64,000 nucleotides of DNA from Halisarca cf. caerulea (taxonomy: Eukaryota > Porifera > Demospongiae > Chondrillida > Halisarcidae). The position numbers and the translations under genes were made by a program. This document shows positions 50,501-64,000 of this stretch, piece after piece (the first letter of the stretch is position 1; the number at the start of each line of letters is the position of its first letter). The notes under the pieces were generated by a model, which was not told the DNA's origin, ran no database searches, and was given only the letters and a program-made list of their open reading frames with translations. Where the stretch lies: assembly GCA_963170055.1 (NCBI GenBank), contig CAUJGJ010000361.1, forward strand, positions 2,501 through 66,500. Direction: 5' to 3'.

Positions 50501-53339
50501 ATGTGCGTGGTTCTAGTGCCAAATATTGGTATTAGCACCAGCATATCCAACATTACACAAATACGCTCACAGTAGTTAAGAATCTTCGTGTGTGTCCACT
50601 GGGAATGTGCGTGGTGCTAGTGCCAAATATTGGTATTAGTACCAGCATATCCAACACTACACAAATACGCCCACAGCACTTCAGAAACTTAATGTGTGTC
50701 CACTGGGAATGTGCGTGGTTCTAGTGCCAAATATTGGTATTAGCACCAGGATATCCAACACTACACAAATACGCCCACAGCACTTCGGAAAGGTCATGTG
50801 TGTCCACTGGGAATGTGCGTGGTGCTAGTGTCAAATATTGGTATTAGCACCAGCATATCCAACACTACACAAATACGCCCACAGCACTTCAGAAAGGTCA
50901 TGTGTGTCAACTGGGAATTTGCGTGGTTCTAGTGCCAAATATTGGTATTTACACCAGCATATCCAACACTACACAAATACGCCCACAGCACTTCAGAAAG
51001 GTCATGTGTGTCCACTGGGAATGTGCGTGGTTCTAGTGCCAAATATTGGTATTACCACCAGCATATCCAACACTACACAAATACGCCCACAGCACTTCAG
51101 AAAGGTCATGTGTTTCCACTGGGAATGTGCGTGGTGCTAGTGCCAAATATTGGTATTAGCACCAGCATATCCAACACTACACAAATACGCCCACAGCACT
51201 TCAGAAACTTCATGTGTGTGCACTGGGTATGTGCGTGGTGCTAGTGCCAAATATTGGTATTAGCACCAGCATATCCAACACTACACAAATACGCCCACAG
51301 CACTTCAGAAAGGTCATGTGTGTCCACTGGGAATGTGCATGGTGCTAGTGCCAAATATTGGAATTGGCACCAGCATATCCAACATTACACTAATACGCCC
51401 ACAGCACTTCAGAAAGGTCTTGTGTGTCCACTGAGAATGTGCGTGGTGCTAGTTACAAATATTGGTATTAGCACCAGCATATCCAACACTACACAAATAC
51501 GCCCACAGTAGTTAAGAAACTTCATTTGTGTCCACTTAGAATGTGCGTAGTGTTAGTGCCAAATATTATTATTAGCACCAGCATATCCAACACTACACAA
51601 ATACGCCCACAACACTTCAGAAACTTAATGTGTGTCCACTGGGAATATGCGTGGTTCTAGTGCCAAATATTTGTATTAGCACCAGCATATCCAACACTAC
51701 ACAAATACGCTTACAGCACTTCAGAAACTTCATGTGTGTCCACTGGGAATGTGCGTTGTGCTAGTGCCAAATATTACTCTTAGCACCAGCATATGCAACA
51801 CTACACAAATACGCCCACAGCACTTCAGAAAGGTCATGTGTGTCCACTGGGAATGTGCGTGGTGCTAGTGCCAAATATTGGTATTAGCACCAGCATATCC
51901 AACACTACACAAATACGCCCACAACACTTCAGAAACTTCATGTGTGTCCACTGGGAATGTGCGTGGTGCTAGTGCAAAATATTGGTATTACCACCGGCAT
52001 ATCCAACACTACACAAATACGCCCACAGCACTTCAGAAACTTAATGTGTGTCCACTGGGAATGTGCGTGGTTCTAGTGCCAAATATTGGTATTAGCACCA
52101 GGATATCCAACACTACACAAATACGCCCACAGCACTTCAGAAACTTAATGTGTGTCCACTGGGAATGTGCGTGGTTCTAGTGCCAAATATTGGTATTAGC
52201 ACCAGCATATCCAACACTACAAAAATACGCCCACTGCACTTCGGAAAGGTCATGTGTGTCCACTGGGAATGTGCGTGGTGCTAGTGTCAAATATTGGTAT
52301 TAGCACCAGGATATCCAACACTACACAAATACGCCCACAGCACTTCAGAAAGGTCATGTGTGTCCACTGGGAATGTGCGTGGTTCTAGTGCCAAATATTG
52401 GTATTAGCACCAGCATATCCAACACTACACAAATACGCCCACAGCACTTCGGAAAGGTCATGTGTGTCCACTGGGAATGTGCGTGGTGCTAGTGTCAAAT
52501 ATTGGTATTAGCACCAGCATATCCAACACTACACAAATACGCCCACAGCACTTCAGAAAGGTCATGTGTGTCCACTGGGAATGTGCGTGGTTCTAGTGCC
52601 AAATATTGGTATTACCACCAGCATATCCAACACTACACAAATACGCCCACAGCATTTCAGAAAGGTCATGTGTGTCCACTGGGAATGTGCGTGGTGCTAG
52701 TGTCAAATATTGGTATTAGCACCAGCATATCCAACACTACACAAATACGCCCACAGCACTTCAGAAACTTAATGTGTGTCCACTGGGAATGTGCGTGGTT
52801 CTAGTGCCAAATATTGGTATTAGCACCACATATCCAACACTACACAAATACGCCCACAGCACTTCGGAAAAGTCATGTGTGTCCACTGGGAATGTGCGTG
52901 GTGCTAGTGTCAAATATTGGTATTAGCACCAGCATATCCAACACTACACAAATACGCCCACAGCACTTCAGAAAGGTCATGTGTGTCAACTGGGAATTTG
53001 CGTGGTTCTAGTGCCAAATATTGGTATTTACACCAGCATATCCAACACTACACAAATACGCCCACAGCACTTCAGAAAGGTCATGTGTGTCCACTGGGAA
53101 TGTGCGTGGTTCTAGTGCCAAATATTGGTATTACCACCAGCATATCCAACACTACACAAATACGCCCACAGCACTTCAGAAAGGTCATGTGTGTCCACTG
53201 GGAATGTGCGTGGTGCTAGTGCCAAATATTGGTATTAGCACCAGCATATCCAACACTACACAAATACGCCCACAGCACTTCAGAAACTTCATGTGTGTGC
53301 ACTGGGTATGTGCGTGGTGCTAGTGCCAAATATTGGTAT

Positions 53340-55165
53340 TAGAACCAGCATATCCAACACTACACAAATACGCCCACAGCACTTCAGAAAGGTCATGTGT
53401 GTCCACTGGGAATGTGCATGGTGCTAGTGCCAAATATTGGAATTGGCACCAGCATATCCAACATTAAACTAATACGCCCACAGCACTTCAGAAAGGTCAT
53501 GTGTGACCACTGGGAATGTGCGTGGTGCTAGTGCCAAATATTGTATTAGCACCAGCATATCCAACACTACACAAATACGCCCACAGTAGTTAAGAAACTT
53601 CATGTGTGTCCACTGAGAATGTGCGTGGTGCTAGTTACAAATATTGGTATTAGCACCAGCATATCCAACACTACACAAATACGCCCACAATAGTTAAGAA
53701 ACTTCATTTGTGTCCACTTAGAATGTGCGTAGTGTTAGTGCCAAATATTGGTATTAGCACCAGCATATCCAACACTACACAAATACGCCCACAACACTTC
53801 AGAAACTTGATGTGTGTCCACTGGGAATGTGCGTGGTTCTAGTGCCAAATATTGGTATTAGCACCAGCATATCCAACACTACACAAATACGCTTACAGCA
53901 CTTCAGAAACTTCATGTGTGTCCACTGGGAATGTGCGTTGTGCTAGTGCCAAATATTAGTCTTAGCACCAGCATATGCAACACTACACAAATACGCCACC
54001 AGCACTTCAGTAAGGTCATGTGTGTCCACTGGGAATGTGCGTGGTGCTAGTTCCAAATATTGGTATTAGCACCAGCATATCCAACACTACACAAATACGC
54101 CCACAACACTTAAGAAAGGTCATGTGTGTCCACTGTGAATGTGCATGGTGCTAGTGCCAAATATTGGTATTAGCACCAGCATATCCAACACTACACAAAT
54201 ACGCCCACAACACTTCAGAAAGGTCATGTGTGTCCACTGGGAATGTGCGTGGTGCTAGTGCAAAATATTGGTATTACCACCGGCATATCCAACACTACAC
54301 AAATACGCCCACAGCACTTCAGAAACTTAATGTGTGTCCACTGGGAATGTGCGTGGTGCTAGTGCCAAATATTGGTATTAGCACCAGGATATCCAACACT
54401 ACACAAATACGCCCACAGCACTTCAGAAACTTAATGTGTGTCCACTGGGAATGTGCGTGGTTCTAGTGCCAAATATTGGTATTAGCACCAGCATATCCAA
54501 CACTACACAAATACGCCCACAGCACTTCGGAAAGGTCATGTGTGTCCACTGGGAATGTGCGCGGTGCTAGTGTCAAATATTGGTATTAGCACCAGCATAT
54601 CCAACACTACACAAATACGCCCACAGAACTTCAGAAAGGTCATGTGTGTCCACTGGGAATGTGCGTGGTTCTAGTGCCAAATATTGGTATTACCACCAGC
54701 ATATCCAACACTACACAAATACGCCCACAGCACTTCAGAAAGGTCATGTGTGTCCACTGGGAATGTGCGTGGTGCTAGTGCCAAATATTGGTATTAGCAC
54801 CAGGATATCCAACACTACACAAATACGCCCACAGCACTTCAGAAACTTCATGTGTGTGCACTGGGTATGTGCGTGGTGCTAGTGCCAAATATTGGTATTA
54901 GCACCAGCATATCCAACACTACACAAATACGCCCACAGCACTTCAGAAAGGTCATGTGTGTCCACTGGGAATGTGCATGGTGCTAGTGCCAAATATTGGA
55001 ATTGGCACCAGCATATCCAACATTACACTAATACGCCCACAGCACTTCAGAAAGGTCATGTGTGACCACTGGGAATGTGCGTGGTGCTAGTGCCAAATAT
55101 TGGTATTAGCACCAGCATATCCAACACTACACAAATACGCCCACAGTAGTTAAGAAACTTCATTT
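53340..55165. repeat. 1.8-kb satellite block, copy 1 (offset 3,848/4,472 bp)
   Basis: Matches 57188-59637, first at 3,848 bp (37 monomers) and, past about 54.47 kb, at 4,472 bp (43 monomers). Shared markers are ACATTAAACTAATACG, the 1-bp-short ATATTGTATTAGC near 53541 and ACGCCACCAGCAC near 53995. Confidence 0.8.
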
Positions 55166-57187
55166 GTGTCCACTGGGAATGTGCGTGGTTCTAGTGCCAA
55201 ATATTGGTATTAGCACCAGGATATCCAACACTACACAAATACGCCCACAGCACTTCAGAAACTTCATGTGTGTCCACTGGGAATGTGCGTTGTGCTAGTG
55301 CTAAATATTAGTCTTAGCACCAGCATATCCAACACTACACAAATACGCCCACAACACTTCAGAAAGGTCATGTGTGTCCACTAGGAATGTGCATGGTGCT
55401 AGTGCCAAATATTGGTATTAGCACCAGCATATCCAACACTACACAAATACGCCCACAGCACTTCAGAAACTTAATGTGTGTCCACTGGGAATGTGCGTGG
55501 TTCTAGTGCCAAATATTGGTATTAGCACCAGGATATCCAACACTACACAAATACGCCCACAGCACTTCAGAAACTTCATGTGTGTCCACTGGGAATGTGC
55601 GTGGTGCTAGTGCCAAATATTGGTATTAGCACCAGCATATCCAACACTACACAAATACGCCCACAGTACTTCAGAAAGGTCATGTGTGTCCACTGGGAAT
55701 GTGCGTGGTGCTAGTGCCAAATATTGGTATTAGCGCCAGCATATCCAACACTACACAAATACGCCCACAGCACTTCAGAAAGGTCATGTGTGTCCACTGG
55801 GAATGTGCGTGGTTCTAGTGCCAAATATTGGTATTACCACCAGCATATCCAACACTACACAAATACGCCCACAGCACTTCAGAAAGGTCATGTGTGTCCA
55901 CTGGGAATGTGCGTGGTGCTAGTGCCAAATATTGGTATTAGCACCAGCATATCCAACACTACATAAATACGCCCACAGCACTTCAGAAACTTCATGTGTG
56001 TGCACAGGGTATGTATGTGGTGCTAGTGCCAAATATTGGTATTAGCACCAGCATATCCAACACTACACAAATACGCCCACAGCACTTCAGAAACTTCATG
56101 TGTGTCCACTGGGAATGTGCATGGTGCTAGTGCCAAATATTGGTATTAGCACCAGCATATCCAACACTACACAAATACGCCCACAGCACTTCAGAAAGGT
56201 AATGTGTGTCTACTGGGAATGTGCGTGGTGCTAGTGCCAAATATTGGTAATTACACCAGCATATCCAACAATACACAAATACGCCCACAGCACTTCAGTA
56301 AGGTTATGTGTGTCCACTGGGAATGTGCATGGTGCTAGTGCCAAATATTGGTATTAGCACCAGCATATCCAACACTACACAAATACGCCCACAGCACTTC
56401 AGAAACTTCATGTGTGTCCACTGGGAATGTGCGTGGTGCTAGTGCCAAATATTGGTATTAGCACCAGCATATCCAACACTACACAAATACGCCCACAGCA
56501 CTTCAGAAAGGTCATGTGTGTCCACTGGGAATGTGCGTGGTGCTAGTGCCAAATATTGGTATTAGCACCAGCATATCCAACACTACACAAATACGCCCAC
56601 AGCACTTCAGAAAGGTCATGTGTGTCAACTGGTAATTTGCGTGGTTCTAGTGCCAAATATTGGTATTTACACCAGCATATCCAACACTACACAAATACGC
56701 CCACAGCACTTCAGAAAGGTCATGTGTGTCCACTGGGAATGTGCGTGGTTCTAGTGCCAAATATTGGTATTACCACCAGCATATCCAACACTACACAAAT
56801 ACGCCCACAGCACTTCAGAAAGGTCATGTGTGTCCACTGGGAATGTGCGTGGTGCTAGTGCCAAATATTGGTATTAGCACCAAGCATATCCAACACTACA
56901 CAAATACGCCCACAGCACTTGAGAAAGGTCATGTGTGTCCACTGGGAATGTGCGTGGTGCTAGTGCCAAATATTGGTATTAGCACCAGCATATCCAACAC
57001 TACACTAATACGCCCACTGCACTTCAGAAAGGTCATGTGTGTCCACTGGGAATGTGCGTGGTGCTAGTGCCAAATATTGGTATTAGCACCAGCATATCCA
57101 AAACTACACAAATACGCCCACAGCACTTCAGAAAGGTCATGTGTGTCCACTTGGAATGTGCGTGGTGCTAGTGCCAAATATTGGTAT

Positions 57188-59637
57188 TAGCACCAGCATA
57201 TCCAACACTACACAAATACGCCCACAGCACTTCAGAAAGGTCATGTGTGTCCACTGGGAATGTGCATGGTGCTAGTGCCAAATATTGGAATTGGCACCAG
57301 CATATCCAACATTAAACTAATACGCCCACAGCACTTCAGAAAGGTCATGTGTGACCACTGGGAATGTGCGTGGTGCTAGTGCCAAATATTGTATTAGCAC
57401 CAGCATATCCAACACTACACAAATACGCCCACAGTAGTTAAGAAACTTCATGTGTGTCCAATGAGAATGTGCGTGGTGCTAGTTACAAATATTGGTATTA
57501 GCACCAGCATATCCAACACTACACAAATACGCCCACAATAGTTAAGAAACTTCATTTGTGTCCACTTAGAATGTGCGTAGTGTTAGTGCCAAATATTGGT
57601 ATTAGCACCAGCATATCCAACACTACACAAATACGCCCACAACACTTCAGAAACTTGATGTGTGTCCACTGGGAATGTGCGTGGTTCTAGTGCCAAATAT
57701 TGGTATTAGCACCAGCATATCCAACACTACACAAATACGCTTACAGCACTTCAGAAACTTCATGTGTGTCCACTGGGAATGTGCGTTGTGCTAGTGCCAA
57801 ATATTAGTCTTAGCACCAGCATATGCAACACTACACAAATACGCCACCAGCACTTCAGAAAGGTCATGTGTGTCCACTGGGAATGTGCGTGGTGCTAGTT
57901 CCAAATATTGGTATTAGCACCAGCATATCCAACACTACACAAATACGCCCACAACACTTAAGAAAGGTCATGTGTGTCCACTGTGAATGTGCATGGTGCT
58001 AGTGCCAAATATTGGTATTAGCACCAGCATATCCAACACTACACAAATACGCCCACAACACTTCAGAAAGGTCATGTGTGTCCACTGGGAATGTGCGTGG
58101 TGCTAGTGCAAAATATTGGTATTACCACCGGCATATCCAACACTACACAAATACGCCCACAGCACTTCAGAAACTTAATGTGTGTCCACTGGGAATGTGC
58201 GTGGTGCTAGTGCCAAATATTGGTATTAGCACCAGGATATCCAACACTACACAAATACGCCCACAGCACTTCAGAAACTTAATGTGTGTCCACTGGGAAT
58301 GTGCGTGGTTCTAGTGCCAAATATTGGTTTTAGCACCAGCATATCCAACACTACACAAATACGCTTACAGCACTTCAGAAACTTCATGTGTGTCCACTGG
58401 GAATGTGCGTTGTGCTAGTGCCAAATATTAGTCTTAGCACCAGCATATGCAACACTACACAAATACGCCACCAGCACTTCAGAAAGGTCATGTGTGTCCA
58501 CTGGGAATGTGCGTGGTGCTAGTTCCAAATATTGGTATTAGCACCAGCATATCCAACACTACACAAATACGCCCACAACACTTAAGAAAGGTCATGTGTG
58601 TCCACTGTGAATGTGCATGGTGCTAGTGCCAAATATTGGTATTAGCACCAGCATATCCAACACTACACAAATACGCCCACAACACTTCAGAAAGGTCATG
58701 TGTGTCCACTGGGAATGTGCGTGGTGCTAGTGCAAAATATTGGTATTACCACCGGCATATCCAACACTACACAAATACGCCCACAGCACTTCAGAAACTT
58801 AATGTGTGTCCACTGGGAATGTGCGTGGTGCTAGTGCCAAATATTGGTATTAGCACCAGGATATCCAACACTACACAAATACGCCCACAGCACTTCAGAA
58901 ACTTAATGTGTGTCCACTGGGAATGTGCGTGGTTCTAGTGCCAAATATTGGTATTAGCACCAGCATATCCAACACTACACAAATACGCCCACAGCACTTC
59001 GGAAAGGTCATGTGTGTCCACTGGGAATGTGCGCGGTGCTAGTGTCAAATATTGGTATTAGCACCAGCATATCCAACACTACACAAATACGCCCACAGCA
59101 CTTCAGAAAGGTCATGTGTGTCCACTGGGAATGTGCGTGGTTCTAGTGCCAAATATTGGTATTACCACCAGCATATCCAACACTACACAAATACGCCCAC
59201 AGCACTTCAGAAAGGTCATGTGTGTCCACTGGGAATGTGCGTGGTGCTAGTGCCAAATATTGGTATTAGCACCAGGATATCCAACACTACACAAATACGC
59301 CCACAGCACTTCAGAAACTTCATGTGTGTGCACTGGGTATGTGCGTGGTGCTAGTGCCAAATATTGGTATTAGCACCAGCATATCCAACACTACACAAAT
59401 ACGCCCACAGCACTTCAGAAAGGTCATGTGTGTCCACTGGGAATGTGCATGGTGCTAGTGCCAAATATTGGAATTGGCACCAGCATATCCAACATTACAC
59501 TAATACGCCCACAGCACTTCAGAAAGGTCATGTGTGACCACTGGGAATGTGCGTGGTGCTAGTGCCAAATATTGGTATTAGCACCAGCATATCCAACACT
59601 ACACAAATACGCCCACAGTAGTTAAGAAACTTCATGT
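57188..59637. repeat. 2.4-kb satellite block, copy 2 (offset 3,848/4,472 bp)
   Basis: Second copy of 53340-55165. It is longer because six monomers (624 bp) inside it are themselves tandemly duplicated. Confidence 0.8.
57697..58944. repeat. Two tandem 624-bp (six-monomer) satellite blocks
   Basis: 57697-58320 and 58321-58944 repeat at exactly 6 x 104 bp, with shared markers ACGCTTACAGC, TTAGTCTTAGCACC and GCCACCAGCAC. The second copy starts with one difference, ATATTGGTTTTAG. Confidence 0.85.
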
Positions 59638-62291
59638 GTGTCCACTGAGAATGTGCGTGGTGCTAGTTACAAATATTGGTATTTAAACCAGCATATCCAA
59701 CACTACACAAATACGCCCACAGCACTTCAGAAAGGTCATGTGTGTCCACTGGGAATGTGCGTGGTTCTAGTGCCAAATATTGGTATTACCACCAGCATAT
59801 CCAACACTACACAAATACGCCCACAGCACTTCAGAAAGGTCATGTGTGTCCACTGGGAATGTGCGTGGTTCTAGTGCCAAATATTGGTATTACCACCAGC
59901 ATATCCAACACTACACAAATACGCCCACAGCACTTCAGAAAGGTCATGTGTGTCCACTGGGAATGTGCGTGGTGCTAGTGCCAAATATTGGTATTAGCAC
60001 CAGCATATCCAACACTACACAAATACGCCCACAGCACTTCAGAAACTTCATGTGTGTGCACTGGGTATGTGCGTGGTGCTAGTGCCAAATATTGGTATTA
60101 GCACCAGCATATCCAACACTACACAAATACGCCCACAGCACTTCAGAAAGGTCATGTGTGACCACTGGGAATGTGCGTGGTTCTAGTGCCAAATATTGTA
60201 TTAGCACCAGCATATCCAACACTACACAAATACGCCCACAGTAGTTAAGAAACTTCATGTGTGTCCACTGAGAATTTGCGTGGTGCTAGTTACAAATATT
60301 GGTATTAGCACCAGCATATCCAACACTACACAAATACGCCCACAGTAGTTAAGAAACTTCATTTGTGTCCACTTAGAATGTGCGTAGTGTTAGTGCCAAA
60401 TATTGGTATTAGCACCAGCATATCCAACACTACACAAATACGCCCACAACACTTCAGAAACTTAATGTGTGTCCACTGGGAATGTGCGTGGTTCTAGTGC
60501 CAAATATTGGTATTAGCACCAGCATATCCAACACTACACAAATACGCTTACAGCACTTCAGAAACTTCATGTGTGTCTACTGGGAATGTGCGTTGTGCTA
60601 GTGCCAAATATTAGTCTTAGCACCAGCATATGCAACACTACACAAATACGCCCACAGCACTTCAGAAAGGTCATGTGTGTCCACTGGGAATGTGCATGGT
60701 GCTAGTGCCAAATATTGGTATTAGCACCAGCATATCCAACACTACACAAATACGCCCACAACACTTCAGAAAGGTCATGTGTGTCCACTGGGAATGTGCG
60801 TGGTGCTAGTGCAAAATATTGGTATTACCACCGGCATATCCAACACTACACAAATACGCCCACAGCACTTCAGAAACTTAATGTGTGTCCACTGGGAATG
60901 TGCGTGGTTCTAGTGCCAAATATTGGTATTAGCACCAGGATATCCAACACTACACAAATACGCCCACAGCACTTCAGAAACTTAATGTGTGTCCACTGGG
61001 AATGTGCGTGGTTCTAGTGCCAAATATTGGTATTAGCACCAGCATATCCAACACTACACAAATACGCCCACAGCACTTCGGAAAGGTCATGTGTGTCCAC
61101 TGGGAATGTGCGCGGTGCTAGTGTCAAATATTGGTATTAGCACCAGCATATCCAACACTACACAAATACGCCCACAGCACTTCAGAAAGGTCATGTGTGT
61201 CCACTGGGAATGTGCGTGGTTCTAGTGCCAAATATTGGTATTACCACCAGCATATCCAACACTACACAAATACGCCCACAGCACTTCAGAAAGGTCATGT
61301 GTGTCCACTGGGAATGTGCGTGGTGCTAGTGCCAAATATTGGTATTAGCACCAGGATATCCAACACTACACAAATACGCCCACAGCACTTCAGAAACTTC
61401 ATGTGTGTGCACTGGGTATGTGCGTGGTGCTAGTGCCAAATATTGGTATTAGCACCAGCATATCCAACACTACACAAATACGCCCACAGCACTTCAGAAA
61501 GGTCATGTGTGTCCACTGGGAATGTGCATGGTGCTAGTGCCAAATATTGGAATTGGCACCAGCATATCCAACATTACACTAATACGCCCACAGCACTTCA
61601 GAAAGGTCATGTGTGACCACTGGGAATGTGCGTGGTGCTAGTGCCAAATATTGGTATTAGCACCAGCATATCCAACACTACACAAATACGCCCACAGTAG
61701 TTAAGAAACTTCATGTGTGTCCACTGAGAATGTGCGTGGTGCTAGTTACAAATATTGGTATTAGCACCAGCATATCCAACACTACACAAATACGCCCACA
61801 GTAGTTAAGAAACTTCATTTGTGTCCACTGGGAATGTGCGTGGTTCTAGTGCCAAATATTGGTATTAGCACCAGGATATCCAACACTACACAAATACGCC
61901 CACAGCACTTCAGAAACTTCATGTGTGTCCACTGGGAATGTGCGTTGTGCTAGTGCTAAATATTAGTCTTAGCACCAGCATATCCAACACTACACAAATA
62001 CGCCCACAACACTTCAGAAAGGTCATGTGTGTCCACTGGGAATGTGCATGGTGCTAGTGCCAAATATTGGTATTAGCACCAGCATATCCAACACTACACA
62101 AATACGCCCACAACACTTCAGAAACTTCATGTGTGTCCACTGGGAATGTGCGTGGTGCTAGTGCAAAATATTGGTATTACCACCAGCATATCCAACACTA
62201 CACAAATACGCCCAAAGCACTTCAGAAACTTAATGTGTGTCCACTGTGAATGTGCGTGGTTCTAGTGCCAAATATTGGTATTAGCACCAGG

Positions 62292-63955
62292 ATATCCAAC
62301 ACTACACAAATACGCCCACAGCACTTCAGAAACTTCATGTGTGTCCACTGGGAATGTGCGTGGTGCTAGTGCCAAATATTGGTATTAGCACCAGCATATC
62401 CAACACTACACAAATACGCCCACAGCACTTCAGAAAGGTCATGTGTGTCCACTGGGAATGTGCGTGGTGCTAGTGCCAAATATTGGTATTAGCACCAGCA
62501 TATCCAACACTACACAAATACGCCCACAGCACTTCAGAAAGGTCATGTGTGTCCACTGGGAATGTGCGTGGTTCTAGTGCCAAATATTGGTATTACCACC
62601 AGCATATCCAACACTACACAAATACGCCCACAGCACTTCAGAAAGGTCATGTGTGTCCACTGGGAATGTGCGTGGTGCTAGTGCCAAATATTGGTATTAG
62701 CACCAGCATATCCAACACTACACAAATACGCCCACAGCACTTCAGAAACTTCATGTGTGTGCACAGGGTATGTGCGTGGTGCTAGTGCCAAATATTGGTA
62801 TTAGCACCAGCATATCCAACACTACACAAATACGCCCACAGCACTTCAGAAAGGTCATGTGTGTCCACTGGGAATGTGCATGGTGCTAGTGCCAAATATT
62901 GGTATTAGCACCAGCATATCCAACACTACACAAATACGCCCACAGCACTTCAGAAAGGTAATGTGTGTCTACTGGGAATGTGCGTGGTGCTAGTGCAAAA
63001 TATTGGTATTTACACCAGCATATCCAACACTACACAAATACGCCCACAGCACTTCAGTAAGGTCATGTGTGTCCACTGGGAATGTGCATGGTGCTAGTGC
63101 CAAATATTGGTATTAGCACCAGCATATCCAACACTACACAAATACGCCCACAGCACTTCAGAAACTTCATGTGTGTCCACTGGGAATGTGCGTGGTGCTA
63201 GTACCAAATATTGGTATTAGCACCAGCATATCCAACACTACACAAATACGCCCACAGCACTTCAGAAAGGTCATGTGTGTCCACAGGGAATGTGCGTGGT
63301 GCTAGTGCCAAATATTGGTATTAGCACCAGCATATCCAACACTACACAAATACGCCCACAGCACTTCAGAAAGGTCATGTGTGTCCACTGGGAATGTGCG
63401 TGGTTCTAGTGCCAAATATTGGTATTACCACCAGCATATCCAACACTACACAAATACGCCCACAGCACTTCAAAAAGGTCATGTGTGTCCACTGGGAATG
63501 TGCGTGGTGCTAGTGCCAAATATTGGTATTAGCACCAGCATATCCAACACTACACAAATACGCCCACAGCACTTCAGAAACTTCATGTGTGTGCACAGGG
63601 TATGTGCGTGGTGCTAGTGCCAAATATTGGTATTAGCACCAGCATATCCAACACTACACAAATACGCCCACAGCACTTCAGAAAGGTCATGTGTGTCCAC
63701 TGGGAATGTGCATGGTGCTAGTGCCAAATATTGGTATTAGCACCAGCATATCCAACACTACACAAATACGCCCACAGCACTTCAGAAAGGTAAAGTGTGT
63801 CTACTGGGAATGTGCGTGGTGCTAGTGCCAAATATTGGTATTTACACCAGCATATCCAACACTACACAAATACGCCCACAGCACTTCAGAAAGGTCATGT
63901 GTGTCCACTGGGAATGTGCGTGGTGCTAGTGCCAAATATTGGTATTAGCACCAGC
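62292..63955. repeat. Two tandem 832-bp (eight-monomer) satellite blocks at the right edge
   Basis: 62292-63123 and 63124-63955 match at exactly 8 x 104 bp. Shared markers are GTGCACAGGGTATG (near 62759 and 63591) and GAAAGGTAATGTGTGTCTACTGGG-type units, with a few single-base differences. Confidence 0.82.
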
Positions 63956-64000
63956 ATATCCAACACTACACAAATACGCCCACAGCACTTCAGAAAGGTC

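Larger units (their letters stand above)
4107..64000. repeat. 104-bp subtelomeric satellite, about 576 monomers, continuing past the window
   Basis: A head-to-tail satellite with a monomer of 104 bp, shown for example by GGTGCTAGTGCC starting at 6310 and again at 6414. Landmarks per monomer, in order: GGTGCTAGTGCCAAATATTGG, then TATTAGCACCAGCATATCC, then AACACTACACAAATACGCCC, then ACAGCACTTCAGAAAGGTC, then ATGTGTGTCCACTGGGAATG and TGCGT. Most inner monomers differ by a few bases and a handful are 1-3 bp shorter or longer. The unit contains one AATATT and usually two CpG sites. All copies share one orientation. The 104-bp period is not a multiple of 3, so reading frames shift each monomer and close after about three monomers. 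No conserved protein is encoded. Confidence 0.98.
48241..64000. repeat. Inner satellite zone lacking the A7 variant
   Basis: From about 48.2 kb no monomer carries the A7 tract. The zone is marked by GTGGTTCTAG, CCCACAACACTTC, TATTACCACCAGC or TATTACCACCGGC, ACCAGGATATCC and GTGTGACCACTGGG, which are rare or absent further out. The 104-bp period and orientation are unchanged, so this is a second subfamily of the same satellite. Confidence 0.82.

Noticed and set aside
4458..64000. More than a hundred open frames of about 65-180 codons with near-identical proteins (for example ...YPTLHKYAHSTSERS...)
   Set aside because: 104 bp is 2 modulo 3, so a frame runs through three successive phases of the monomer and closes after about 300 bp. 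Most starts are TTG or GTG. These are satellite translations, not genes.
4107..64000. CRISPR array
   Set aside because: The units are full-length tandem monomers with no constant-repeat and unique-spacer alternation, and the setting is a eukaryotic chromosome end.
4107..64000. Centromeric satellite with CENP-B boxes
   Set aside because: I see no match to the CENP-B box core in the monomer, and the array lies directly behind a telomere.

Overview
The window is a chromosome end from a eukaryote, most likely an animal. It starts with a C-rich telomere strand of (CCCTAA)n, the vertebrate-type TTAGGG repeat, also used by many invertebrates and some fungi and protists. It carries a piggyBac-like transposon copy. 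I cannot name the species. The TTAGGG repeat argues against insects (usually TTAGG), nematodes (TTAGGC) and most plants (TTTAGGG). I find no intact protein-coding gene and no RNA gene. Almost the whole window is tandem repeat, and the long open frames in it are by-products of repeats that lack regular stops.

Layout from the tip inward. (1) 1-1165: perfect telomere, about 194 copies. (2) 1166-1763: a perfect 12-bp array of TTAGGG alternating with TTACCG, about 50 copies, with its TTAGGG units inverted relative to the telomere. (3) 1764-4106: a degenerate subtelomeric repeat of about 60-63 bp. It is split by a 1,007-bp piggyBac-like element (2064-3070) flanked by TTAA duplications, which holds a decayed C-terminal transposase remnant on the minus strand. 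It is also interrupted by a 21-bp minisatellite (3532-3726). (4) 4107-64000: a 104-bp satellite, about 576 monomers, running off the right edge.

Each satellite monomer holds a 31-bp imperfect inverted repeat (14-bp arms, 3-nt loop). Its two non-Watson-Crick pairs are G-T on the plus strand and A-C on the minus strand, so only a plus-strand transcript would pair along the whole stem. The satellite has three zones. The first ten or so monomers (4107-5281) are strongly diverged. From about 5.3 to 48.2 kb, monomers with an A7 tract (ACTAAAAAAATACG) are common. From about 48.2 kb to the edge that variant is absent and other markers dominate.

Large near-identical blocks repeat at offsets close to whole multiples of 104 bp: 4993, 4886, 3538/3330, 831, 624 and 832 bp. 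This is the pattern left by recent unequal exchange or break-induced copying. The whole stretch looks like a non-coding chromosome cap maintained by amplification, with no sign of genes working together.
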